NCBI GenBank assembly: GCA_017591395.1 | Contig: WEDG01007640.1 | Coordinates: 41,001 to 105,000, forward strand | Direction of reading: 5' to 3' | Source: Schistocephalus solidus | Lineage: Eukaryota > Platyhelminthes > Cestoda > Diphyllobothriidea > Diphyllobothriidae | Length of the DNA stretch: 64,000 nt | Part shown: positions 1-11,239 of the stretch, in pieces | Numbering within the stretch: position 1 is the first letter of the stretch | Layout: each line of letters begins with the position of its first letter | Position numbers and translations under genes: made by a program | The notes under the pieces: generated by a model | Databases searched by the model: none | Told to the model about the DNA's origin: nothing | The model's input: the letters and a program-made list of their open reading frames with translations, nothing else

Positions 1-251
1 CCTATGTGCCTGCACAGGGCTGGTGGTTCCCTGTCGCTGTCCACGAGCGACGCCTCCGCCAAGGCTATCAGCCATTCAAATTCTGCCTTTGGCTTGAATT
101 CTTCTCCGTCCTTAGTCGGAGAGGATGTCGGAGGCGAGATTGAGGCAGGTGCTGGAAACTCGAGTAATTCGGCCTCGCCGAGGAATGCGCTCAGCCTCCC
201 GCCGCCGAAGACTGCCTCATTGCCAGAAATCGGCTTTCGGTGCGCCTGTCG
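1..251 (-). CDS. Candidate edge-truncated exon, unidentified protein
   Basis: The minus strand is open from 251 to the window edge (83 codons) and reads like protein: a Pro/Ser-rich stretch, then an acidic Ala/Glu-rich helix-like part containing AEFEWLIALAEAS. The region is GC-rich compared with the AT-rich DNA beyond 480. The plus-strand frame over the same bases is Ser-rich low complexity, which is what the antisense of an acidic exon usually looks like, so I favour the minus strand. A possible acceptor AG sits at the upstream end of the open frame, but it lacks a pyrimidine tract. I do not recognise the family. The stretch 255-481 is also open in several frames and cannot be resolved. Inference only. 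Confidence 0.25.
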
Positions 252-660
252 TCACGGCTGCCTCCATACTGAACGCTGTGAAAGAGCCCTTGCTAGCACC
301 GGTCGTCGACGTGCCGACGCTGCTACCTCGACCAGCGCTTCCTGTCGTCACCATCACATCTCCTCCTCCTCCACATCTCATTGGCACCTTGACCGGGAGG
401 ACTGCTGCCAAAACAACTGCGTCCATGTGGCTGACCCGTGCGAAAGTGATAATGAACATTTGTGTTGCCGTTTGAAGACCGCATAGTGTCTTACCTTTTG
501 GTTGTGGGTCGCATATTATCCGCGGGCTGCCACTTCGTTGCGCAAATTTGTTTGAAGTTTTTTTCTTGTTTTTTCATCAACTCTGGTCTCGTTGCCTATC
601 TTTTGCCTGCTTGACCCTACGTTTCATGTTTCACTTGCTGTTTTTTTGGTTTTATTGTTG

Positions 661-978
661 TCATTTTAATTCTAATTCGCAAATGCTTTGTTTCCTTTCT
701 AGCGGCTTCCAAACAGCTCGGTCGCAAGACTCTCTGTCCACACTACTTCCGACGCTGGAGTCCGTGACTTTGTAGTTTTTATCCTCTTTCCGGTCATACT
801 CTGGAAGTTTGCCTACATGTTTTCTTCTTAAGAAAAGCGTCCTCCGTTTTGACGATGCACTCTCTTTCTCTGATTGAACCTGTTTTTGATTGATTTTTAA
901 GTTTTCCTTGTATTGCTCGCAGGCTTCCAACTCCTGTCTGAGTTCAGTGGAAATCTTGTGATATCTTGTCTTTTTGCA
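661..978 (-). CDS. Candidate terminal exon with coiled-coil-like segment
   Basis: An open minus-strand frame runs from about 978 to a TGA at 663-661. A possible splice acceptor AG lies just before codon ATT at 954. Early residues include ELRQELEACEQYKENLK, rich in Glu, Lys, Gln and Leu with rough heptad spacing, followed by a basic Ser/Arg/Lys tail. No family is recognised. It may belong to the same minus-strand gene as the candidate exon at 1-251, since both read the same way. It could also be a chance open frame: about 106 codons in AT-rich DNA is long but not decisive. Confidence 0.25.
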   Translation of the reverse strand, partial: CKKTRYHKISTELRQELEACEQYKENLKINQKQVQSEKESASSKRRTLFLRRKHVGKLPEYDRKEDKNYKVTDSSVGSSVDRESCDRAVWKPLERKQSICELELK

Positions 979-2719
979 TTAAAAAGCTATATGCACGTAA
1001 AGGTTTCTGCATTAATGACTCATTTTGATGCATGTACTCCAAAACCGCAAGTCTTATCTTTTTAACTCCGGTTTTGCATTAATTCTTAATAATTTGACAA
1101 TAGAGTGTCCTTGTAAACCGAGCTACCCTCCTTGAACATTCATTGTTTTTTTGCAGCCTATAATAGCGGTTTAGTTCAGTCTATTTCAATCATATTACTT
1201 CACAAATCAGTAACCTTGTTTTGCGTGAGTTCTCACAGTCTTAAGACAATCACGCAACCTATTTAATTTTGACTTCATTCAGTAACAGATGAGAATGGGC
1301 TTAAGTGAGCGGATTACTATCAATTAGGCTGCACCTCAGAAATTGGGTAGTCAAAAGAAGCGGTAAAGTTACGGTTTAAATATTTGGTCTCTAACCGTGG
1401 CCTGTATTCGATGAGTTATGAAATTGCTCCGACGGGAACTTAAACGCATTGCCTAGGCCAAATGGCTCCTGCCAATCTTAACTTTCCGCTTTTTTCAACC
1501 ATTACTGAATACTCAGTTTTTAAAGGCTGCCGTTTTCAAGTAGCCTGTCCGCACACTATCTGACACGTGATAAGGTGGCCTCGAGAGGAGTGCCCCGCAG
1601 TAGGGACCTTACTGCCAAGTCAGTTCGACCGTCGTAATCCGACGATGTTCACCGTATGCTCTACAGCAGGGTAGTCCAGAGACGTCGACTTGCGGGCAAA
1701 TCAGTTTTAAGTTATAGTAGACTTGCACTGTATCTACCACACTCTCTTCCCTTAAGCGTCTGTGCCCGGTGTCAAAACATACTCAAGAAGGCCGGAGGTG
1801 GGGTTGGATGCAGATAAAGCATCTCCCACGGAGTGGGAGAGCGGGGTGTGGCATGAGCCTGCACTTACGTGTGCCCATTTTCGGCACGCGCACTCCCCTA
1901 TGTCCGGCATTTGTTATGGGACCTCATCCCAAATAACGCCTGCCCTACCCTTGATTTGGCCCCCTTGCTGGTTCAATGCATCTACCATGCGGCCAGTTTA
2001 TGGGGCAAGCTGCCAAGTAAGCCTGTGCGCATTTAAAACGATTCCGACATGCCGACCGCTTTTAAATATACCTTAAAGCCCTCTGACAACTAACACGATG
2101 ATATTGACAGGCCATTAAATAGGTCCGCTCATAAGCTTTTATCGGGTAAGTACCCAAAGTATGGGGCCAGGTGGCAAAGACATTTCTTTGTGACATAGGG
2201 GTGTGCTTACGTGACCGGAAGAAGAGCAGTGAAACTGTGGATCCGTGCCGGCCAGATCGGCTTCTCCGTTACCAACAACAGTATCCCGTATCATCGTAAA
2301 CACCCACTGTCTTGGTATTTGAACGCTGGTCTAGCGTCCGGCCAATCTAGCCTAAATATATTCAGCTGACGTCTGTGAGATAGGGTGCGTGGCGTCTAAA
2401 GTGGAAATTTCTGGGGATCAGGTCCTGTCCTCGCCCGCATATCCCTGAAACTTCGTTTCTCAAGCCAGCCAAAATTGCGTCATGACCTATATTATGGCAG
2501 ATCGGTATATAAGTTGACTGAGGGCTGCCGCATCAACTGAATGTTGCAACAGTCAATGGCTATCATGGAAGTCTGCAGTCCACAAGACAACTTAAACGAG
2601 CTTTCAGTTGACGTGAGGGAACTGATTTGACTGGATTCGCTCGGTAACCTTCTAGCTGACTGTTCAGACCGTAACGAATGTCTGTATTCATAACTATAAC
2701 CGGCAAAACCTGGAGCCCA
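979..2719. other. Intergenic, no gene seen
   Basis: No convincing exon, RNA gene or retroelement coding frame was found on either strand. The only recognisable content is one copy of a plus-oriented dispersed repeat near 1680-1850. Short open frames here lack splice context and recognisable motifs. Confidence 0.5.
1680..1850 (+). repeat. Dispersed repeat copy 1
   Basis: Shares the core pattern 'agttttaagt...agtagacttgc...tctaccacactctc', then 'gcccggtgtca', 'aagaccggagg', 'gttgga' and 'cccacggagtggga', with the copy at 33780-33990. Related, more diverged copies lie near 4675, 21440, 31085 and 38385, all in the same orientation. No protein frame is shared among copies, so it may be a non-autonomous element; its ends are not defined. 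Confidence 0.5.
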
Positions 2720-2870
2720 TGGCTAATGGTTAAAACTTTGGACTTCTGATCAACGGGTCGCGGGTTCGAGCCGCGGTTGGGGCACAAACTGGGGCTGGGT
2801 ATGACTGGCTGATGATGGCTACTGAGCCAGAAATTGTCATTTAAGTCTCCTTTGATTTTTTGCGCATTGC
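2720..2870 (+). mobile_element. tRNA-headed SINE with hammerhead tail
   Basis: The head resembles a tRNA: a degenerate A box near 2725, then a clear B box GGTTCGAGCC at 2763-2772. The tail carries the family's hammerhead-like core (2803-2847) and ends in a T-rich stretch. The same head-tail order recurs at 17992-18275, 37584-38195, and on the minus strand at 37583-37478 and 39220-39083. The head does not fold as a working tRNA because the acceptor arms do not pair. Transcription by RNA polymerase III is inferred from the two boxes. Confidence 0.75.
2803..2847 (+). ncRNA. Hammerhead-type ribozyme fold in SINE tail
   Basis: Seen directly: GACTGG (2803-2808), the invariant CTGATGA (2809-2815), a 5-bp hairpin TGGCT-ACTG-AGCCA (2816-2829), GAAA (2830-2833), a short AT...AT stem III, then TT and TAAGTC (2842-2847), which pairs partly with GACTGG. 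This is the element order of a type I hammerhead (stem I open), with predicted cleavage after 2841. It has the best stem II of the copies here, with a T-A closing pair, but stem I carries a G-T wobble and a G-A mismatch. Activity is unknown. Confidence 0.7.
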
Positions 2871-4242
2871 TAAGCTGACTAATTCATTCGTCTCCACCTG
2901 AAGTTTGCCCACACATCTAGAGCAGACCGCAAGAACCAAGATACTAGAGGTGGGGATGCTCCGGCAAAAAGTCAAGGTGCAGTATCCGTTCGCAAAACGT
3001 CAACATACTCGCAATATTGGAGGTCATCGTCGATGACTAACCTATCTCCCGCACGTAGTTTCGTTTGACACATGTTGAATGGAAGCTGTGAAGCAGCCAG
3101 GAGCCAAGTAGTATAGCGTCTCTGCACCATAAAGTGATTAAAAACGGCGTAGTGAAATGAGGTTTTCATGGATACCTGGCGCTCGGTCATCTTTCTGTTC
3201 GTATTTTAGAAGATAAATAAGTGCCACTCCAAAATAAATGTAGCGCCCTTGCTCTCGGATGACTATAGGAGGTTCTGAGCTAAACGAATGCAAATTCTCA
3301 TGAAAATTAGCAACTGTTCGACTCCCATTTCGTTTGATTCGCTACATTTTTAGGTACGAACGTAATGTCACCCAGCTCACTGAACAAAATGAAAGTAAGC
3401 ATGTAGTATGGAATCGATTAAAAGAGAGCGCAAATCTAATCCGAAACATATCAATTTTTCGTTGGGTTAAGCGTTCGTCACCGGGTTCGTATGGTCGCAG
3501 AAGAGTTTGTTTCTCCGTTAGTTGTGTGGATTACATGATCTGGTGTCTTTTCCTAATGCCGACCACTGCATGATCTCATTCCTATCTGATCTGATGCACT
3601 GTTATTTGGACCCTTAGTGACAGTAGGGGTGAGGTCCATTCTGTGTGAGCTTTCATCTTCAAAGTAAACAGGATAAGCTCTTAAACTACTAATAGTCTCC
3701 GTTCGGAAAGTTGCCATTTGAACTGATACTTCGGTCCTCCTATGCTCAACGAAATTTTGTGTGACCCTAAACAACCCGACAACGAATGCTAACCCTAAGG
3801 AGCACAGTGTATAGAGTAAGAGTTACGTTGGCACATAGTACGGTTGTGTATTACACAGTGACATATCCTTCCTTCCCTGAGTTGGGTTGCATAATACGTT
3901 CTTACCGCTTTTGTCTACCGTTAGTTCCTTTGGTGCATAATAGAGCTAGATGTTATGCTGACGAATAATATACGATCGACTCCCAGGACTGATTCGCTAA
4001 ATTTCGAGTTGTCCACGATAATCCCTAATTTACCCTCTCACTTAGTATGACGTTTTTCAATTTGGCATCCAGTTCTTCACTTTCTACGTGGAATATCTCT
4101 ACGTTATTCGAAATTTATCAACTTTGTAATCAGCTGTCGGTTCAGTGATTTCGTCTCATCTTACGACGTCGTCTTGCTAACACCCGTTTGGTTTGACCTA
4201 TAAGGAATAGTGCGTCAGGTCAGTGAGACAATTAAGCGGCTC

Positions 4243-4290
4243 GGATCGGCTAGCTATTAAGCCAAAAATGGCCACTCCAGTCGCCCTTCA
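4243..4290 (+). repeat. Decayed SINE tail remnant
   Basis: Retains the end of the SINE hammerhead module (AAGCCA, then AAATGGCCA and CCAGTC followed by a CCCTT tail), but the upstream CTGATGA core and the tRNA-like head are gone or unrecognisable. Confidence 0.5.
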
Positions 4291-4674
4291 ATATTTTAAA
4301 CTACTTAATTCCAGGTTGTATGACATACCGGAGAGCCTTATATGCGTGAGCGGCATCCTCTCTCCTTCGCGCACGCGGAAAATGTAAAATAATATCAGTC
4401 AACTGCATTTACTTTACATATATAAAAATAAATATATCCCTCTGGTTAAGGATGTTGAAAAAAGCAGTAGTTTTCAACCTTACGTTTTCTCTTCTTCTCC
4501 AATCCATCTGTTCTGGTCAAATTTTCCTCTGGAGAGCCTGTTTGTTGACATATACCGCTTTTCAGGTAGCTCGATCATATGTTTCCCACACATAGGTCCT
4601 CACTGGACTGACTGGCAGTTCTACAGTTGATTGGGTCGAGGTCCAACGTATGTCCACATCAGAGTCGGCACAGG

Positions 4675-4805
4675 AACTCTAACTGGCACGTGTTCTATTT
4701 TATTTTGATATAAGACTTGCGCAGCATTGAGCGCAATCTCTTAAACCTCGACCACCTTCACTCATTGGTAAGACGGAACCAAGGAATACCGGAGGCGAAG
4801 TTGGG
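4675..4805 (+). repeat. Dispersed repeat copy 2 (diverged)
   Basis: Matches the dispersed repeat in patches: 'agacttgcgcagcatt', a Pyr-rich stretch, 'aagacgg', 'ccggaggcgaagttggg'. Same orientation as the other copies. More diverged than the copies at 1680 and 33780. Confidence 0.35.
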
Positions 4806-5965
4806 TGCAGGCACTTGATGCGGTGCGATTCTGTGCCTAGGCGTTCCAATACCCTTCCCCATCTGAAGCATTTTTATGAGCTCGCAATCTCAATAACACA
4901 TCTTGTTGCTTGCCCTAGCCCCCGTTTTTGTCCAACTTAACTCTCGAGTGGCTCGTAATAGTGGTAGCCGTGCCCCTGTTAGGCGACGCCTACGTACCAG
5001 CAGACTTCGTGGATTTTGTTGGGATGTGGACATATATTATCTCCGTACTAAGTGGGAGAGGAGATGATTCAGATGACTAATATAAGACTTTATAAATTCC
5101 GTGAACAGAACGCTGTACGGTAGATCCTAGGATGGAACGTGCGTACTGTATGATGTCGTTCCGGTTACGAACCCACCAGACAAACTTGGGCCTAGAAAGA
5201 TGAATTCATCCAAAATTGCAGGGCATCACAAATACCAACACGACATTCTATCTCAAAATTCGCAAGATCCATTCATTCTGGATAAAAGACTGCGCGAAAC
5301 ACATACCAGAATAGTTTGTAAAGGCAAAAATCTATTGACTTCAAATTCTATTCTCGCGCACCTTATCCATAGGTACCACCATGGTGACGCCAAAGATGCC
5401 TTTTAGGTTATCTACTAGCTTTGGCAAACTACTCGAAAGGCCAATGCCACCGAGTGCTTTTAACAGACGAGGCAGTGGCTATTCTGTAATGAAATCCAAC
5501 GCTCTTTTGCCAAAAGACATTGGTTAATGCAGGTTGTCAACTCTGCCGGTGTCCAGCTGGTGAGCGCTCGCCGTTCCAACCAGTTCAAATTTAAACTTTG
5601 ATGGAGCAATCAATCAGGCTAAGTAAATCCTGTGAGTAGATTTCACTGTATGTGGATAGGCTACCACATTATATACCTTATTGTATACGGCATCCGTCCA
5701 GTAATCCCTTATCCAGAAAGATCTTACCTAATTGATTTTTATATTCATATTTAGGGATTTCATTCATCATTTGAATTTTCGAAAATGCATTTATTCTCAT
5801 GTTGTGTAGAAATTTCTACACTTAAGTATTCGCAACAACAATTTTACCTGATAAATATCTAGAGCAATGCTGCTTTAGTATTGATCCAACTTTGGACAGG
5901 AAATGAATTGCAAATAACAGGAGTTCTGAAAAAAATTGATTTTATGTTGAAATGTGAATAAATTA

Positions 5966-6338
5966 TCATGCGCAATGTTCTTTGGGCGTATCGGTTAAGT
6001 CTTCCGGAATGGCGCCTTGAGTCATTGTGTAGAATTTAACTGCCTGATTCTGTACCATTAGTTTCACAACAAAGAAACCAATCACTGTTTCAAGGACTGA
6101 AAATGTAGCTTCCACAGCGTGGATGGTTCGTTCAAATGAGCATAATATCATTCCTGAGTCTAGTAGGAGAAAGAAAATTCCTGGTAATTGGATCAGCAGT
6201 GATAGTAGCCAAAAAGCGGCAAGTTCTGGAACCTTTATAATTTTAAAATTTTCGAATCTGATCTCACCTTTTCCGCCAAATTACCAATGAACCCGAGATA
6301 TAACCTTGTTATTTCAGTAAATGTGTATATCAAAAACA
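5966..6338 (-). CDS. TMEM17: TMEM17-like ciliary membrane protein, last two exons
   Basis: Two minus-strand exons are seen. The first, 6338-6268, starts after a TTTCAG acceptor with two bases of a split codon. The last, 6232-5966, ends at TGA. They are joined across a 35-bp intron (6267-6233, GTGAGA...AAAG). The joined peptide includes RLYLGFIGNLAEKVPELAAF, then a hydrophobic helix LLSLLIQLPGIFFLLL, and ends with a second hydrophobic stretch and a polar tail. From memory this follows the C-terminal half of TMEM17 (IRLYLGYVGNLQEKVPELAGFW). TMEM17 is a four-helix membrane protein of the ciliary transition zone (MKS/B9 module), related to TMEM216 and TMEM80; the loop sequence favours TMEM17. The upstream exons with the start codon and first helices were not found between 6339 and 13300, so the model is partial; they may lie beyond inserted LINE DNA. 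Confidence 0.8.
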
Positions 6339-7079
6339 CTGAAAGGCCAACAACTTTTCAAATTTGGCTTAAAAATTCGAACTAAAACATGTTAATAATT
6401 TTTAATATACTTTGATTATAAAACAGATAAGTGTCCCGAAAAACCAAAACGGGGCGTAGAAAGCATGAAAATAAAGTAGCATTTGTAGGGGAAGATTGCT
6501 TGTGTACGCAAAACCTACATTGTTCGATAGAAAATAATGAATTACCAAATTTTTGCTTGAGTCTTAAGGTTTCAAGTTCCGAATTTGTAACAGGAAAAAC
6601 ATACGCTGTCATTCGTTTAACGGCTTGTTTTAAGCCTGGGGACATAACTGGGACTATGAATATTTATTATGTATTTTCGTGATATAGAAACCAATATCAA
6701 CAAACATAAAACTTTCAATTATATTTTAGATCCAAGTTCGGGTCAATATTGATTTGCTTTATCACAGAAATTCAGTGTCATATACTGTACCATGTATCGA
6801 ATGTATGACGCTGATAATAAAGGATGAACGTTTCCAGTGGAGAATGGATTAGATTCGTAACGTCACATATGATCACTCGATGCAGCAATACCGCAAGCGA
6901 GTTTAAACCTTTGTCGCTTAGAAGCAAATACTCACCGTGAACAGGCTAACTTGTGAATATGTTGTTCTATGTTAGGCAGGTTTATGGAAGGGTTAACAAG
7001 TAAGTAAGCAGATGTCATGGGTAATGAAAATGACATTCAATTCAAGTAATGCTGGCCGACGGCTTCCAATTTTTACAAA
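6339..7079. other. Probable intron of the TMEM17-like gene
   Basis: AT-rich sequence upstream (on the minus strand) of the TMEM17-like exons. An 87-codon minus-strand frame at 6645-6382 is open but has no membrane-helix pattern and does not resemble the missing TMEM17 N-terminus. I see no exon here. Confidence 0.4.
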
Positions 7080-7560
7080 AGACGTTTATTTGGCACCTAG
7101 TCAAAGGCTTTATTTTGATCAAAATAGATCACTATCACTTACTCTTCTCCATTTGCGATGGGAAGCAATAATATTAACAAAGTCTACGTGACACGTTTTT
7201 ATGAGGACAACCATTCAACTAGGTGTGCCCCAAGGAAGATTGAATGTGAGGAAGTATTTTTTCTTCAACCGTGGCCTAGAAACGTGGAATAACGTTCTGA
7301 GGCGGTTGTAATTTCACAGTTTGTAGAGGCATTCAAACATCGGCTTGACATACATATGTTGCAGAACCATGATTTATATGTCACTAAATATCCTTAAAAA
7401 TACCAGTGTACTACTTAAATCTTCCTGCATTCCCTTGACTGTAACTTCTTTAAATTGCTTCTAACTCTTGCGATTTTTATGTGACAACATGTGAGTTTAA
7501 AGGTGTAAGCCTATTTCCTCGAATACACTCAAGTGAACTGAACTATATTTCAAATAAAAA
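7080..7560 (+). mobile_element. LINE 3' relic (family with ACTGA tail)
   Basis: A decayed plus-strand reverse-transcriptase end. A broken trace of the SKAF motif lies near 7100-7130. The C-terminal part at 7250-7397 includes the pattern F-F-N-R-x-x-E-T-W-N and AFKHRLD, ending at TAA 7395-7397. The 3' end carries 'gaactgaact', like the tails of the LINE fragments at 48985-49440 and 52798-55842. Frames are interrupted; no function remains. Confidence 0.6.
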
Positions 7561-7589
7561 ATATTTGCTGAATAGAGCTCAGAAGCTCA

Positions 7590-10500
7590 TTAATAATAGT
7601 AATAATAATAATAATAGTTGTATTTAATACCGGTTTACAGGCATTGTCAGAGTGAAATATTCAGTGGGTAGAGGCTGGCAGTGAAAAAAACTCCTGAATA
7701 TACATCATTATAAGTGTTTTTCCTATTTTCATGTTATTCAGGAGAAAAAACTGCCGCCTGTAAGGATGATAGCAATTCAGATCAGGGAAGGGCTAACACA
7801 ATTGCAGTTTGAATGCAGTCTCTCTGTCTTTGCTAGGAACCGGGATTCTGCCTCAGGCAAGAAAGCATCCGTGTACGGTCGCTCACTGTCTGCCGAATAA
7901 GTCAACGGGTGCAGGCTGCAGAGACGGTGCCGTATCCCTCAAGGTAACACCTGGGATCGAGTTCAGATGCCGCGCACTCCGTCGAACAGGAAAACAGATT
8001 CTACCGTGTCGGTGCCCAGAATTCTTGGAAACTGTTCTGAATGCAAAAAACTAGTAATGGTAATCTTAAACAAAGAATAACTCCGTTGGACTTTTATATT
8101 ATGGGGAAGTTTATTCCACATGGCCATGGGGTTTACCGAAAAGAACCGTCGATACTTAACTGTGCGAGCTAATGGAAGAAATAAAAAGACATTGCGATGA
8201 CTGCTGCGCCGAGGATGGTCAAGCTGAGCCTCACAGTGATAAGGGGGATTAAATGTACGATTATTCAAAAAGCTTAAACAGCAAAAATAGTCCCTTCTGC
8301 ACTCGGCGAAACCATAAGGGATCAATGTTTACAAGCCCACAGCGTTCTTGATACGACAGATTACGGTGCTCCAACGATAAAAATTCTTTTTCGTGAAGAA
8401 GTGTTGGACCGATTCTATTTTTCTTCCGTTCGCTAGCGCGTAGAAGGCTAAAAAGAAACGAGCAGTATTCCAGATCAGGTATAACGTACATTTTATAAAG
8501 GCAAAGTCTAATATCAATAATTTTAAAATTTTGGAGGATAAACCCGGCAGTTCTGCGTGCTTTGGAGACAATCAGGGCGCAATGCTCTGAAAGATTGACA
8601 CCGTTGGAATATGATATGCCCAGGTCCTTAACAACGCCAGGTACATTTATATCGTGGCCATCTATGCTTAGATGAGGCTGATGGTTGTCACCGACAACCA
8701 TAACGGAACATTTGTGCCAAGAAAGGGAAAGGCGCCATGTGCAGCACCACTGGGCAAAGGCCTCGAGATCATTTTTAATAGATCAAGCACGGTGTCGCGA
8801 TCTGCCGGCTTGTATCGATAGGCAACTTTTAAATCGTCGGCATACATAAAGGGCATACCATTTCGAAATAAACCTGGCACATCATTGACAAAAAGAAAAA
8901 ATAAAAGCGGGCCTAGCACACTACCCTGAATAACTTCACTCCTCACACGTGCCGAGTTTGAGATTGCATTGGAGAACTTAACATGTTGTGAACGAGAGCT
9001 CAGGTAAGAAGATATCAATCTCAGAAGTTTACCACATATACCGAAAGAGGAGAGTTTCAGGAGAAGAAGGGCATGGTCAACACGATCGAAGGCCTTGGTG
9101 AAATCGAAATAGACTTTGTAAAGTGCAAAGCCATTATCCCTAGATTGTAGAACATGATCAAAGAAAGAGAGCTGACATGTGTCACAAGACCTAGTTTTGA
9201 GGAACCCATGCTGGGCTGCACTCAATAGGTTATTCTCAGTTAAATGATACATCATCTTATCTTTGATCAAGGTCTCCAGGATTTTTCGAAGCTGCGGACA
9301 GTGTGTTGATTGGCCTAAAAATCGTCAAATGACGTAGATTGACCGCGTTTGGGGATAGGTAGAATATGCGATTCCTTCCATACACTGGGAAAGGTTTCAC
9401 TTTCAAGAGCTAGATTAAATATATTACATAGAAGTGACGGGAAAATATCATTAGCATCCGCCTTTATAATACTGATCGGTACGCCATCTGGTCCAGGACT
9501 ATAAGATTGACGAAAACGTCGAATGGCTACGGTTACGTCCCAGAGGGTACAAGTTATGGTCTCGAGGACGGCACCGGTCCAAACCTGGATGGGCGGAGGG
9601 GAGCGGTCGAATTTTTCAATAAATGTTCTGGACAAAGAAAACGTTAAAACTATCAGCCGTCAATTTGTCATCAACTACAGGATTGCCAATGGAATCCAGT
9701 AGTACGGGGTGCCATGTTTTACTATGGGTTCTAATTGCGCGTGAAAAAAGTTTCGCTACATTTAACGAACGGTTTTCGACATATTTGAACTCTTCAGCTA
9801 GCCGTTTTTCTTAGGTTCGCCTCTTGGCCTGCTCAAAAAAATACGGTGAATCAAGGGCAGAACGGAAATGTCGTTTTGCAAATGGAATCGACCAGAGAGT
9901 TTACGCAACCTACGGCGAAAAGATAAAGGGAGATAAACCTCATCCGTGACATTAATTAATTTCTTACGGGGAACAAAACGAGAAATAAGTGGATCCAAAA
10001 ACTTGGTAAAGCATACCGGTACAGGTGTTCACATCCTGACACATAAAGAAATTAGTCCAGTCGTGGGAGTTAAGATGTATCAATAATTCTGTCGAAAGCG
10101 CTAATCGAAAAATCAAAGAAAAAAAGCTATATTTTTGGAAGGCGTTTCATCGGTTTCGAGTTGTAGTGTAGAAACAACGATATCATGGTCTGAGCTCCCC
10201 AAGTGGGCCTAATGATGACACTGTCAAAGGCAGGCAACCTCTGCAGAAGATTAGATCAAGTATGCTTGATCCTCGGGTAGGAAGTCAACAACCTGGGTCC
10301 ACATGCCAATATCTACGGCCTCGAGAAAGTCCTCGAACTTTCTGGGGCCGGAGGGACCGAAACCAGCGAATGTCATGAAGGTTGAAATCACCTGCAATTA
10401 AGCAATACTTAAAATTTAAGTCAACTGCGGCATGGAATGCTTGTGAGAGACGAAGATCGAAATCCTCACTGGTATTGGGCGGGCAATAGACACAACCGAT

Positions 10501-11168
10501 GAGTAAAGTGTTCCTATTTTTTAAGGTAATTTGAAGCCAGCAGCTCTCGTCAACCGCAGTAAATTGTGGATGATCTAAGGTCCGAAATTGCAGCGCTCGT
10601 TTAATATAGATACAGCTTCCTCCACCACGACTATTACGGCGATCATTTCGAGTAAAATTTTAACCTATAAGAGAGGGTTCGGGGTCGGCTACGGAAGGTG
10701 TTGCCCATGTTTCAGTTACTATAACGATATCTGGACAGTGGACAAAGATATGAGTCTGAAGCAGGGGCATTTTATTGAGCAAGGATCTGGCATTTAGAAC
10801 GAACAGTTTAAGTGGGCAAGGTGGTTGTTTTTAGGGAGAGCGGCTAATTCATCCAGTGGTTCACGGGCCACTGAACGTTGGGGGCAGGTGCTCCCGCCCT
10901 GTACTGGAAAAAGGTGGGATCATACGTGCCTGATGTGGGTGAATCGGAGTAAAATATGGAGGAGGAAATGACAGAAAGGGGAACTGAGCACAACTGCTAG
11001 CTATTGGGACATGACCGGGAAATCCCTGGACAGGATACGGCAAATTATAACTATTAAGGTGACACAGAAGTCAGGTGAGTCTAGTAGTCCAGCAGGACCC
11101 TTCGTGTTGAGAGACAACTGGGGAAACGACCGTAGCGAAAATTGGCTACGGGGTGGGGGATGCACTGC
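7590..11168 (-). mobile_element. CR1/Jockey-like LINE copy A, 5'-truncated
   Basis: Minus-strand non-LTR retrotransposon reading from 11168 to an (ATT)n tail at 7590-7617. In order: a Pro-rich linker (11168-10861); an APE-type endonuclease start with LNARSLLNKM and VTETWATP (10860 to about 10130); a reverse transcriptase with the thumb-side motif SYSPGPDGVP, then TKAFDRVDHALL, GSVLGPLLF and the catalytic YADDLKV (about 9998-8668); the C-terminal domain (8701-8261); and a 3' UTR. Frameshifts and stops interrupt it, for example a one-base loss near 8775 relative to copy B. Compared with copy B (50650-58490) it lacks ORF1 and diverges at about 11168. It is inactive as read. Confidence 0.85.
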
Positions 11169-11239
11169 ATTATATGTTTCCTTAAAGTCACCTCCGGCCA
11201 AACTGGCCAAGATTTTAATACGTTTTTGGGATTTCAATT

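Larger units (their letters stand above)
2871..5965. other. Intergenic, repeats only
   Basis: No supported gene. It contains a decayed SINE tail at about 4243-4290 and a diverged dispersed-repeat copy at about 4675-4805. Short open frames at 3334, 3786 and 5200 (plus strand) have no recognisable domain or splice context. Confidence 0.5.

Noticed and set aside
2720..2795. True tRNA gene
   Set aside because: A and B boxes are present but the acceptor and anticodon arms do not pair, and a shared SINE tail follows in every copy.
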